From Mycobacterium sp. IS-1742 (lineage in GTDB: Bacteria; Actinomycetota; Actinomycetes; Mycobacteriales; Mycobacteriaceae): a stretch of DNA of 64,000 bases. The position numbers and the translations under genes are program-made. Positions 27,377-35,094 of this stretch are shown piece by piece. Under the pieces are notes generated by a model. It saw only the letters and a list, made by a program, of their open reading frames with translations. It made no database searches and had not been told where the DNA came from. Position 1 is the first letter of the stretch. Every line of letters starts with the position of its first letter. The stretch is taken from contig NZ_LQIV01000001.1 in assembly GCF_001500125.1 (NCBI RefSeq), forward strand, positions 124,001 to 188,000, written 5' to 3'.

Positions 27377-28450
27377 CTAACTCAGCGACGATCTGGCGTC
27401 CGACCGCACCGCAACATCGAGGCCATCCTCATTGATGCCGTTGAGCTCGCCGACGACCTTCTCCGCGGTGGGGGCTACCGGCTGTGCAATCGAAGGATCG
27501 GCACGCCTCGCCCGAAGCGCATGGAGTGTGCCGACGATGTCACCGCACTGCCGGCGGACCGTCTCGGGAAGCCGCCGCACTGTGTCATACGGGACGAAGG
27601 CCAGGTACAGGATGAAGACGGCAAAGCTGAAGAATCCGACGTTGAGGTTCACCAGTATCGCCAAGTGCAACAGCACCCCGAGTGACAGCACCCAGGGCCG
27701 CCACCGGCTGTTCCACACCAGAACGGCTATCGCCAGTTCGATGACCAAGGTGGCCCAGCTCGCGACGTTCACAAGCATGGCGTTGTTCGCGATCCAGTCG
27801 GGAGCGGGGAGAATCGCCCACTGTTGATCCGCACGCCACGCGAACGAAACCGCCGTGCCCCGCAGCCAAGTCTCTCCGGTGAGCTTCTCCTGGACCGTGG
27901 CGAGGTAGATGAGTGAGAGCTGGATCTGCAACAAGCGAATCGCCCACGGTGCGCGTACCTGCGCCGACCAGAAGGAACGGACTCTCCGACGCTGGTCGAG
28001 CGATATGGCCGCGCCACAAGCCGATAGCGCAATGAAGAGCGCTTCGATGCTCAGCAGGACATCGCCGGCATTGAATACTGCGCGTCCGCGATTGATGAAC
28101 GACTGCATGAGGATGAAGACGATGACGGCGGCCACTCGGCTGTGCCAGCCGACCGTCAACGCCAGCGCCGACAGCAGCAGCGAGATCCAAACGGCGACCA
28201 GAGCCTGGTTGGTGTTCAGCACCTCGAGGACACTCCACCGGTAATCCCACGACGGGCTGGCCACCGCGCCTTGTTCACCGAAAAGCTCGAACAGATCCGG
28301 TGCGAGAGCCAGCGTCCACGCGACGGCAACGGCACCGAACGCCATCCTCACGAGACCTAGCGGATAAGCGGGTTCCGGCTCGAACCAGAACCGTCGCCAT
28401 GAGGCGATCAAACTCGCCGGTCCGCGAAGTCCACCGCTACCAGCCCTCAT
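27377..28450 (-). CDS. HTTM domain membrane protein (vitamin K-dependent gamma-carboxylase-like)
   Basis: 357 residues with several transmembrane helices. FINRGRAVFNAGD (118-130) and IYLATVQEKLTGETWLRGTAVSF (181-203) are the HTTM signature; HTTM is the membrane core of gamma-glutamyl carboxylases. Lys189 in EKLTG lies where the catalytic Lys of the vertebrate enzyme sits (alignment by eye). The C-terminal tail (about 290-357) is soluble. It is the third gene of an operon after an exported repeat protein and a DUF5819-like anchor, with a one-base overlap to the latter. Activity, if any, on Glu of a partner is inference. Confidence 0.82.
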   Translation of the reverse strand: MRAGSGGLRGPASLIASWRRFWFEPEPAYPLGLVRMAFGAVAVAWTLALAPDLFELFGEQGAVASPSWDYRWSVLEVLNTNQALVAVWISLLLSALALTVGWHSRVAAVIVFILMQSFINRGRAVFNAGDVLLSIEALFIALSACGAAISLDQRRRVRSFWSAQVRAPWAIRLLQIQLSLIYLATVQEKLTGETWLRGTAVSFAWRADQQWAILPAPDWIANNAMLVNVASWATLVIELAIAVLVWNSRWRPWVLSLGVLLHLAILVNLNVGFFSFAVFILYLAFVPYDTVRRLPETVRRQCGDIVGTLHALRARRADPSIAQPVAPTAEKVVGELNGINEDGLDVAVRSDARSSLS

Positions 28451-28989
28451 CAGGGCATCCTCGCAATTCGCCTGTCGTACACCGTTTTGACCACGACGTC
28501 CTGTGGCGTTGCGTCACCCGGCGGAGCGAGATCTTCGATCCGCGAGATCATCCTGACTCGGACGGCTCGCTCACCCGGACGAGTCACGTCACGCACCACC
28601 CAGGACGCGAATCTCGCTCGAACGCGAGGGTTGTCGATGGCCTGGTTCGCCAGTTGTTGCCAATGGGTCCAGACGAAAGATCCGATGATTCTGTCGCCCC
28701 TATGCACCTCCCAGACGCGTTCGGTGCCGTCGGCCATGGTGACGTGAACCTCGAGATCTTTGCGCCGTCGATAAGGATTCGGCGCAAACATTCCCCAACC
28801 CTGCTGTAGACCAGTGGATCCCGCTACGGGACCGAGCGCAGGAGTGATCGGGCGGGTGAGGGCGGCGCTGGGGAGGTTCCACACGACGCCGGTCGTGATG
28901 ATGAGGATCACCAGACCACTTATCAGGACTTGACCCAACGGCGTCTCGTCGAAATGCGCTCGTGCGCGGGTTTTTTCGTTCCGTTTCAT
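28450..28989 (-). CDS. DUF5819-like single-pass membrane protein
   Basis: 179 residues. A transmembrane helix (about 17-36, LGQVLISGLVILIITTGVVW) is followed by QQGWGMFAPNPYRRR (about 62-76), the QxWxxFAPNP hallmark of the DUF5819 proteins commonly found next to HTTM genes, and a beta-rich exterior domain. ATG at 28987-28989 with a GGAGG site 7 bases upstream, which lies just after the hairpin at 29006-29042. Probably a partner or substrate-presenting subunit of the HTTM protein. Confidence 0.75.
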   Translation of the reverse strand: MKRNEKTRARAHFDETPLGQVLISGLVILIITTGVVWNLPSAALTRPITPALGPVAGSTGLQQGWGMFAPNPYRRRKDLEVHVTMADGTERVWEVHRGDRIIGSFVWTHWQQLANQAIDNPRVRARFASWVVRDVTRPGERAVRVRMISRIEDLAPPGDATPQDVVVKTVYDRRIARMP

Positions 28990-29005
28990 CTTGCCTCCGA
29001 GGAAG

Positions 29006-29042
29006 GTGCTGGAGCACTGAAGGTTCTTCAGCGCTCCAGCAC
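29006..29042 (-). terminator. intercistronic hairpin between the repeat-protein gene and the DUF5819-like gene
   Basis: GTGCTGGAGC...CTGAAG (29006-29022) pairs with CTTCAG...GCTCCAGCAC (29026-29042): a 17-bp stem with a single A/C mismatch and a 3-base loop. There is no U-tract, so it may be a partial terminator or a 3'-end stabiliser of the upstream message. It would let the first gene be made in excess over the membrane genes, as for many precursor-peptide operons. Confidence 0.7.
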
Positions 29043-29052
29043 GGGCGCACCG

Positions 29053-29571
29053 CTACGAGACGACGAATGCCAGGCTTTGGTTTCCGTTGTTGCCGTTGTC
29101 GCCGTTGTCGCCGTTGTTGCCGTTCTGGCCGTTGTTGCCGCCGCCACCGTGCCCGTGATGCCAGTGGAAGAAGAACCTCAACTTGCGCAGGACGTGGTGA
29201 AGAAATCCGTGGAATCGGTCAGAAGCGGCCTCGATCTCGCTGGTGAAGTGGTTCCACAACGATGCGGGGCGTTCGGCGGCTTCACACCGCCGGATGTTGG
29301 TGAACCACGACGACGGTGACGGGTCCGCGAGAGAACGTTCCTGCGTGGTGGCAGTCGAGCAGCCACCGCTGGTGAGTTCGTAGGACAGGCCTCCCTCGGG
29401 GGCGCGGTTCATCGGTTGCAGACCGAATCCGAGGGCCAGGCAGGCGACGAAGATCGTCGCCGCTGCGACTCTGGCCGGCCTGCGCCAGCGTGTCGCGGCG
29501 CTGCCCCGCGGAGAACGGTGCCGGCCGGTGGGCGCGGTTTCAACGGAGGTTTCAGTTTGTGTTTCGGACAT
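29053..29571 (-). CDS. membrane-anchored/exported protein with His-rich region and GXN triplet tail
   Basis: 172 residues. A basic N-terminus (RRPARVAAATIF) leads to one hydrophobic helix (about 33-52), so the remainder is outside. The exterior part has two Cys (GGCST and RRCEA), a His/Phe-rich patch (FHGFLHHVLRKLRFFFHWHHGHG, about 118-140) and a tail of GNN/GQN/GDN triplets before a final hydrophobic LAFVVS. The triplet tail is encoded by 9-bp repeats (29084-29137). ATG at 29569-29571 with AAGGAAG 5 bases upstream. First gene of the HTTM operon. I recognise no family; a precursor or substrate of the HTTM protein is a guess. Confidence 0.7.
   Translation of the reverse strand: MSETQTETSVETAPTGRHRSPRGSAATRWRRPARVAAATIFVACLALGFGLQPMNRAPEGGLSYELTSGGCSTATTQERSLADPSPSSWFTNIRRCEAAERPASLWNHFTSEIEAASDRFHGFLHHVLRKLRFFFHWHHGHGGGGNNGQNGNNGDNGDNGNNGNQSLAFVVS
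29084..29137. repeat. six 9-bp tandem repeats encoding GXN triplets
   Basis: Six consecutive units of CCGTTGTTG and close variants (CCGTTGTCG, CCGTTCTGG). In frame on the minus strand they encode Asn/Gly/Asp triplets. Such repeats can change copy number by slippage. Confidence 0.85.
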
Positions 29572-30370
29572 GGTGGCTTCCTTGAGCTGATCAGGGCAGC
29601 GAAGGTCTCTGCTGCTGGTAATTCGGTGAGGCGAGAGGGGTCGTGGGCGGGCTCTGCCCGCAATGCCGATGCTGGCTGACGCACTCGCTGTGTGAGGTGG
29701 TCGCCACTACGTCTGACGCGACCTGGCTTTCAAGGGGTGACGCTGCGCGATGAGACCACTGGACGGGCTCGTTCGCGGGTGAGACGCCTCATGTGCACCC
29801 CGGTAACGCTCGCTGAGCAAAATCTTCGACGTACGCCAGCTCACACCTCCCCGTCGTTCAGTGGGTCGGCTTCATCACCGCCGTGAGCCCCTGCCCCCGA
29901 CGCAACGTCCACCGACGAACTCCTGCTGTCCCCGGCCTTGGTTGCGCGACCTCCGCTGGGTGGCTCCCGATACAACGCTGTGCGCATACCGGCTTGCAAC
30001 AAGCTAGCGCAGATCTAGCGAATTACCGGCACAAATAGCCAGGTTATTTTCGCGGAAGTTGCGTCGGAACAAATGCAGGTAGAGGTCCGCTCTCAGGCTT
30101 GACTCAGACTACGGTCGCTGATCTGGCAAAACTTCGGAGCGCTCGGACCGCCATCGCGAACGGTCACGTCCGACTTGACCCGACGTCGAGCGTCGGACAC
30201 AGCGCGCTGCGGCGCTGACAGAGAGGGACACGCGCAGGACCGGAGGAGCCGACAGGCACCGGCGGTTGGCCAGTGGGCAACACCGTCGACGTGCGATTGT
30301 TCGCCAGCACACCATCGAGCGATGCCAACAGGGTCTGCGTGGTGAGCTGGGTCGATCGCCGGCGAGAACT
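29572..30370. other. 799-base intergenic region without a convincing gene
   Basis: No frame here has a plausible start, composition and family likeness; short open frames (64 and 68 codons) look random. An AT-richer patch at about 29998-30060 (GCTAGCGCAGATCTAGCG, then AAATAGCC) could hold the promoter of the HTTM operon. Two adjacent inverted repeats lie at 30180-30196 (CCGACG-TCGAG-CGTCGG) and 30200-30217 (CAGCGC-GCTGCG-GCGCTG), which could form tandem hairpins. The region may hold regulatory RNA or decayed sequence left by the loss of PPE63; neither is shown. Confidence 0.5.
30180..30217. repeat. two adjacent inverted repeats (possible tandem hairpins)
   Basis: CCGACG-TCGAG-CGTCGG (30180-30196) and CAGCGC-GCTGCG-GCGCTG (30200-30217) are separated by 3 bases, about 150 bases downstream of ltp2 in the ltp2 direction of transcription. 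They may end the long cyp125-ltp2 transcript; no U-tract. Confidence 0.5.
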
Positions 30371-31528
30371 TCAGCCGAGGATCAATCCCGAGGTCGGCAC
30401 ACCTGTGCCCGCGGTGACGAGCACGTGCTCGACGTCGGGAACCTGGTTCACCGACGTGCCGCGCAGCTGGCGCACCCCTTCGGCAATGCCGTTCATCCCG
30501 TGGATGTATGCCTCGCCGAGCTGGCCGCCGTGGGTGTTGACCGGCAGCCGCCCACCGATCTCGATCGCGCCGCCGGCGATGAAGTCCTTCGCCTCACCTC
30601 GACCGCAGAAGCCCAGCTCCTCGAGCTGGATCAGGGTGTACGGCGTGAAGTGGTCGTAGAGGACCGCGGTCTGGATGTCGGCGGGCGACAGGCCGCTCTG
30701 CTCCCACAGTTGGTGCCCGACGAGGCCCATCTCCGGAAGTCCCAGTTCCTCGCGGTAGTACGAGTACATGGTGAACTGGTCGGAGCCTGCGGCCTGCGCG
30801 GCCGCCTCGATGACCGCCGGCCGGTGCTTGAGATCCTTGGCCCGCTCCGGGGTGGTCACCACGATCGCGACGCCGCCGTCGGTCTCCTGACAGCAGTCGA
30901 GCAGCCGCAGCGGCTCGGCGATCCACCGCGAGTTCTGGTGGTCCTCGATGGTGATGGGCTTGCCGTAGAAGTGCGCCTTCGGGTTGTTCGCGGCGTGCTT
31001 GCGATCAGCCACCGAGACCACGCCGAAATCGGCGCTGGTGGCCCCGAATTCGTGCATGTAGCGCTGGGCGATCATGGCCACCGATGCGGCCGGCGTGCTC
31101 AGACCGTGCGGGTAGGACCAGCTGTACTCGACGCCGCGGGAGTCGGCGTTGACCGTCAGACCGGTCATCACCTGGCCGAAGCGGTGCCCGGAGCGCTCGT
31201 TGAAGGCGCGGTAGGCCACCACCACCTCCGCGACACCGGTCGCGACGGCCAGCGCCGCCTGCTGCACGGTGGCCGCCGCGGCCCCTCCGCCGTAACCGAT
31301 CTGGCTGAAGAACGTCAGGTCGCCGATTCCGGTGGAGCGCGCGACGGCGGTCTCCAGGTTCGAGTCCATGGTGAAGGTCACCAAGCCGTCGACATCCGAC
31401 GGCCTCAGGCCGGCGTCGTCCAGCGCGTCGAGCACCGCCTCCGCGGCGAGTCGAAGCTCACTGCGGCCCGAGTTCTTGGAGAAGTCGGTCGCGCCGATAC
31501 CCGCGATCGCGGCCTTGCCGGAGAGCAT
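30371..31528 (-). CDS. ltp2: steroid side-chain aldolase Ltp2
   Basis: 385 residues of thiolase fold without the nucleophilic Cys: the loop reads SQIGYGGGAAAATVQQ. Conserved tyrosines in VLYDHFTPYTLIQLEELGF and the late LPVNTHGGQLGEAYIHG region fit the retro-aldolase Ltp2, which with the DUF35 domain of ChsH2 cleaves the 17-hydroxy side-chain CoA ester, releasing propionyl-CoA and androstenedione. Last gene of the cyp125 operon (Rv3540c); one-base overlap with chsH1. Confidence 0.96.
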   Translation of the reverse strand: MLSGKAAIAGIGATDFSKNSGRSELRLAAEAVLDALDDAGLRPSDVDGLVTFTMDSNLETAVARSTGIGDLTFFSQIGYGGGAAAATVQQAALAVATGVAEVVVAYRAFNERSGHRFGQVMTGLTVNADSRGVEYSWSYPHGLSTPAASVAMIAQRYMHEFGATSADFGVVSVADRKHAANNPKAHFYGKPITIEDHQNSRWIAEPLRLLDCCQETDGGVAIVVTTPERAKDLKHRPAVIEAAAQAAGSDQFTMYSYYREELGLPEMGLVGHQLWEQSGLSPADIQTAVLYDHFTPYTLIQLEELGFCGRGEAKDFIAGGAIEIGGRLPVNTHGGQLGEAYIHGMNGIAEGVRQLRGTSVNQVPDVEHVLVTAGTGVPTSGLILG

Positions 31529-31929
31529 CAGCGGTCCCCCAGTTCGAGTGTCGCCGTGGCGATCACGTGGTTGCCGAGACTGTTGGCGCCGACCACCTTC
31601 ACGGTGGCGACGCGGCCGTCGACGGCGGTCACCTCACCCGTGAACGTGATCGTGTCGTAGGCGTACCACGGGACTCCCAGGCGCAGGCCGATTGACTTGA
31701 TACGCGCCGCAGGGCCCGCCCAGTCGGTCAGGTAACGCTGCACCAGACCGGTGTCGGTGAGGATGTTGACGAAGATGTCCTTGGACCCCTTCGCCTGCGC
31801 CTTGTCCCGGTCGTGGTGGACGTCCTGGTAGTCGCGGGTGGCGATCGCCGTGGACACGATGAACGTGGGATCGCCGTGGATCTGGAGCTCGGGCAGCGTG
31901 GTGCCGACCTCCGCGGTGGGTGCGCTCAT
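31528..31929 (-). CDS. chsH1: enoyl-CoA hydratase subunit ChsH1
   Basis: 133 residues from the ATG at 31927-31929 (MSAPTAEVGTTLPEL), which overlaps the chsH2 stop by 4 bases; the ten codons further upstream are unlikely. A MaoC-like single hot-dog fold: STAIATRDYQDVHHDRDKAQAKGSK in the family pattern has the catalytic Asp/His, and NILTDTGLVQRYLTDWAG follows. With ChsH2 it hydrates the C22 3-oxo-pregnadiene-carboxyl-CoA in the last side-chain cycle. Rv3541c counterpart. Confidence 0.94.
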   Translation of the reverse strand: MSAPTAEVGTTLPELQIHGDPTFIVSTAIATRDYQDVHHDRDKAQAKGSKDIFVNILTDTGLVQRYLTDWAGPAARIKSIGLRLGVPWYAYDTITFTGEVTAVDGRVATVKVVGANSLGNHVIATATLELGDR

Positions 31930-32891
31930 GCCGCCGGCTCCCATGCATACAGCGTCCACGCGGGGCTCACATCACTGTCCGGGAAGTCGATATACGTTGC
32001 GCGCACCGGCATTCCGATCTGCACTTCGCTGGGGTCGACGCCACGCAGCTCACCGAGCATCCGAACACCTTCCTCCAGCTCGACGAGGGCGACGACGAAC
32101 GGCAGGCTACGGCCGGGCACCTTCGGCGCATGGTGCACGACATAGCTGTAGACGGTGCCGTTGCCGGAGGAGACGACATAGTCGACCGCTGCCTCGGCGG
32201 GCTGCCACAGTGCGGGTACCGGCGGGTGCTGCAGCGTGCCGTCGGGGCGACGTTGGATCCGCAACTCGTGAGCGTTGACGCCATCCCAGAAGAACTGGGT
32301 GTCCTTGGACGACGCGGGCCGCATCAGCTTGTCCGGATCCAGATCGTCGGGCACCGCCGGCTTGTCCTCGGCGCGAGGCATGAACTTCATGATGCGCCAG
32401 TTCATCTCGGCGACCATCTCGTCACCGGAGGCGCCGTTGGGAACCGACCACGTGATCAACTGATTGATGAAGAAACCCTCACCCAGCGCGGTCTGCTTGG
32501 GCCCCACCACGTCGGTGATCTCGGCGTGGATGGTGACCTCTTCGCCCGGCTGCAGATACCGGTGGTAGGTCTGCTCGCAGTTGGTCGCGACCACCCCGAC
32601 ATAACCCGCGTCGTCGAAGAGCTTCATCATCTTCGACAGCGGATCGTCCTCTGAGCGGCCCGCCCCCAGTCCGCCCATCGTCCACACCTGGATCATCGCC
32701 GGCGGTGCCACGATGCCGGGGTGCCCGGCGGCCTTGGCCGCCTCCTCGTCGACGTAGATCGGGTTCTTGTCCCCGATGGCGTCCACCCAGTGGTGGATCA
32801 TCGGCTGATTCACCGGATCCCGGCCGGCGCGCGGTTCGCTCCTGCCCGCCGCCTTGATCTTCTCGATGCCCGACTGCAGGTCCGCGCTCAC
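31926..32891 (-). CDS. chsH2: enoyl-CoA hydratase/aldolase-partner ChsH2 (MaoC + DUF35)
   Basis: 321 residues from the GTG at 32889-32891, overlapping the fadE29 stop (GTGA). The N-terminal half is MaoC-like (MIHHWVDAIGDKNPIYVDEEAA, about 30-52; GIVAPPAMIQVW). The C-terminal half (about 190-321) is a DUF35 domain, here without an obvious Cys4 ribbon, that binds Ltp2. ChsH1-ChsH2 form a heterotetrameric hydratase and the DUF35 part is needed for Ltp2 aldolase activity. Rv3542c counterpart. Confidence 0.94.
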   Translation of the reverse strand: MSADLQSGIEKIKAAGRSEPRAGRDPVNQPMIHHWVDAIGDKNPIYVDEEAAKAAGHPGIVAPPAMIQVWTMGGLGAGRSEDDPLSKMMKLFDDAGYVGVVATNCEQTYHRYLQPGEEVTIHAEITDVVGPKQTALGEGFFINQLITWSVPNGASGDEMVAEMNWRIMKFMPRAEDKPAVPDDLDPDKLMRPASSKDTQFFWDGVNAHELRIQRRPDGTLQHPPVPALWQPAEAAVDYVVSSGNGTVYSYVVHHAPKVPGRSLPFVVALVELEEGVRMLGELRGVDPSEVQIGMPVRATYIDFPDSDVSPAWTLYAWEPAA

Positions 32892-34051
32892 CTGGGAACC
32901 CTCGGCACCTTCAGGCCCGATGCGGCGATCATCTCGCGCATCACCTCGTTGACCCCGCCGCCGAACGTGATGACGAGGTTGCGCTTGGTCTGACTGTCCA
33001 ACCATCGCAGCAGTTCGGCGGTGTCGGGTTCGGCGGGGTTGCCGTAGCTGCCGACGATCTCCTCGGCGAGCCGGCCGATCCGCTGAATGCGTTCTGTCGA
33101 AAAGACTTTCGTGGCGGCGGCGTCGGCGACCGCGATGGTCTCCCCCGCCGCGGCGACCTGCCAGTTGAGCAGTTCGTTGATCCGCCAGACCGCGCGGATC
33201 TCGCCGAGCGCCCGTCGGACGTTGTCGTTCTCGAGAGGTGTCACGCCGTTCGACCCCGGCTTCGACGCCCACGCGTGCACGCGGTCGTAGATACCGGCGA
33301 CCTTGCCCGCCGGGCCGAGCATGACACGCTCGTGGTTGAGCTGGGTGGTGATCAGCTTCCAGCCGGCGTTCTCCTCACCGACGAGCATGTCGGCGGGGAC
33401 GTGGACGTCGTTGTAGTAGCTGGCGTTGGTGTGGTGGGCGCCGTCGGACAGGATGATCGGCGTCCATGAGTATCCGGGATCCTTGGTGTCGACGATCAGG
33501 ATCGAGATTCCCTTGTGCTTGGCGGCTTCCGGGTCGGTGCGGACCGCCAGCCAGATGTAGTCCGCGTCGTGGGCACCGGTGGTCCAGATCTTCTGGCCGT
33601 TGACGATGTACTCGTCGCCGTGCCGCACCGCCGAGGTCCGCAGCGACGCGAGATCGGTGCCCGCCTCGGGCTCGGAGTAGCCGATCGCGAAGTGCACCTC
33701 GCCGGCGAGGATGGCGGGCAGGAATTTCTTCTTCTGCGCCTCGGTGCCGTACACCTGCAGCGTCGGACCGACTGTCTGCAGTGTGACCGCGGGCAGCGGG
33801 ACGTCGGCGCGGGCGGCCTCGTTGACGAAGATCGACTGCTCGACGGGGCCGAAACCCAAGCCGCCGAACTCCTTCGGCCAGCCGACGCCGAGCTTGCCGT
33901 CTGAGCCCATCCGCTTGATCACCGCGCGGTACGCCTCGTTGTGGCGGTCGGTCTCCATCGCCTCCCGCTCCTCGGGGGAGATCAAGGTGGAGAAGTACTG
34001 CCGCAGTTCGGCCTGCAGTTGCCGCTGCTCGGGGGTCAGGTCGATGAACAT
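32888..34051 (-). CDS. fadE29: acyl-CoA dehydrogenase ChsE2 (FadE29)
   Basis: 387 residues from the ATG at 34049-34051 (MFIDLTPEQRQ). Acyl-CoA dehydrogenase landmarks: IGYSEPEAGTDLASL, GQKIWTTGAHDADY, and a C-terminal helix region with ITFGGGVNEVMREMIA. With FadE28 (ChsE1) it forms the alpha2-beta2 dehydrogenase that makes the C20-C22 double bond in the 3-carbon side chain. Two bases separate it from fadE28. Rv3543c. Confidence 0.95.
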   Translation of the reverse strand: MFIDLTPEQRQLQAELRQYFSTLISPEEREAMETDRHNEAYRAVIKRMGSDGKLGVGWPKEFGGLGFGPVEQSIFVNEAARADVPLPAVTLQTVGPTLQVYGTEAQKKKFLPAILAGEVHFAIGYSEPEAGTDLASLRTSAVRHGDEYIVNGQKIWTTGAHDADYIWLAVRTDPEAAKHKGISILIVDTKDPGYSWTPIILSDGAHHTNASYYNDVHVPADMLVGEENAGWKLITTQLNHERVMLGPAGKVAGIYDRVHAWASKPGSNGVTPLENDNVRRALGEIRAVWRINELLNWQVAAAGETIAVADAAATKVFSTERIQRIGRLAEEIVGSYGNPAEPDTAELLRWLDSQTKRNLVITFGGGVNEVMREMIAASGLKVPRVPR

Positions 34052-34053
34052 GC

Positions 34054-35064
34054 TCAGGCTCCCACCAGATCCAGGCGATGCGACGGGCCACCCAGCAACC
34101 GGGACAGGTCCTTGATGGTCGAGTAATAGCGGTCCATCGGATAGGTGATGTCCATACCCATACCGCCGTGCAGGTGGTGGCAGGTCTGCATGACCGGCGG
34201 CGCCTGCGAGGTCAGCCAGTAGCCGAGCACCTCGAGGTCGTCGTCGGCGTCCCGCCCCTCGGCCAGCCGCCAGACCACCGACGTGGCTGCCAGATCCAGT
34301 GTGCGGGAGGCGATGTACACCTCGGCGAGCTGGGCGGCCACGGTCTGGAACGTCGACAGCGGGCGTCCGAACTGATGCCGGTTGGCGACGTAGTCCGCGG
34401 TCAATCGCAGCGCGCCGGCCACCAGGCCGGCGGCGAACGCTCCGGTCGCGGCCAGTGCCAGCGCATTCGCGCGGTGGACCGCCTCCAGTCCGGAGGCGAG
34501 CACATCGGCGTCGTCGACCGCGACGTCGGAGAAGGTGACCGCCGCTTCGTCCCCGCCGTTCGACGTCGGTGTCTCGGTGATCTGTACACCGTCGGCGGAC
34601 GCCGAGACCACCGCGACACCACTGTCGGTGCTGACCAGAATCCACTCCGCCGCACCGGCATACGGGACGCCGACCTTGGTGCCGTTGAGGCGTCCGCCGG
34701 ACAGTCCTGTCGCCGGCCGGTCGGGCAGCGCCGCGCCCGGTTCGTTGAGCGCCGCGGTCAGGATCGCACCCTCGGCCACACCCGCCAGGTAGCGGTCCTG
34801 CTGGGCCTCGGACGCGAGGTCGAGTATCGGTACGAGCCCGAGGCCGAGCGTGGCGAGCGCCGGGCTGATGGTGCCGTGCCTGCCGATCTCCGTCAACGCG
34901 GTGGCGAGTTCGGCCAACCCGACTCCGTCACCGCCGAGGCGCTCGGGCACTCCGAGCGCCGTGACGCCCCCGGAAACCAGAGCTTCCCAGCTGTTGTCGC
35001 GCTCGAGCACCGACGTCACCACATCGGCGACAGCCTGCTGCCCTTCGTCTGGACTGAAATCCAC
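34054..35064 (-). CDS. fadE28: acyl-CoA dehydrogenase ChsE1 (FadE28)
   Basis: 336 residues, shorter than a homotetrameric dehydrogenase, as expected for the beta-type subunit of the ChsE1-ChsE2 complex. C-terminal RHQFGRPLSTFQTVAAQLAEVYI and HHLHGGMGMDITYPMDRYY are conserved. GTG start (35062-35064), 30 bases after cyp125 stop on the same operon. Rv3544c. Confidence 0.94.
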   Translation of the reverse strand: MDFSPDEGQQAVADVVTSVLERDNSWEALVSGGVTALGVPERLGGDGVGLAELATALTEIGRHGTISPALATLGLGLVPILDLASEAQQDRYLAGVAEGAILTAALNEPGAALPDRPATGLSGGRLNGTKVGVPYAGAAEWILVSTDSGVAVVSASADGVQITETPTSNGGDEAAVTFSDVAVDDADVLASGLEAVHRANALALAATGAFAAGLVAGALRLTADYVANRHQFGRPLSTFQTVAAQLAEVYIASRTLDLAATSVVWRLAEGRDADDDLEVLGYWLTSQAPPVMQTCHHLHGGMGMDITYPMDRYYSTIKDLSRLLGGPSHRLDLVGA

Positions 35065-35094
35065 CCGAATCCTCCTTGATCCCGGTAGTCGGCG

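Noticed and set aside
30109..30315. 68-codon minus-strand frame as a small gene in the gap
   Set aside because: Arg/Cys/Ser-rich random composition, no ribosome site, overlaps the dyads.
30371..31528. Ltp2 as a broken thiolase because the nucleophilic Cys is missing
   Set aside because: Loss of this Cys is the normal state of the Ltp2 aldolase subgroup, whose conserved Tyr residues are present.
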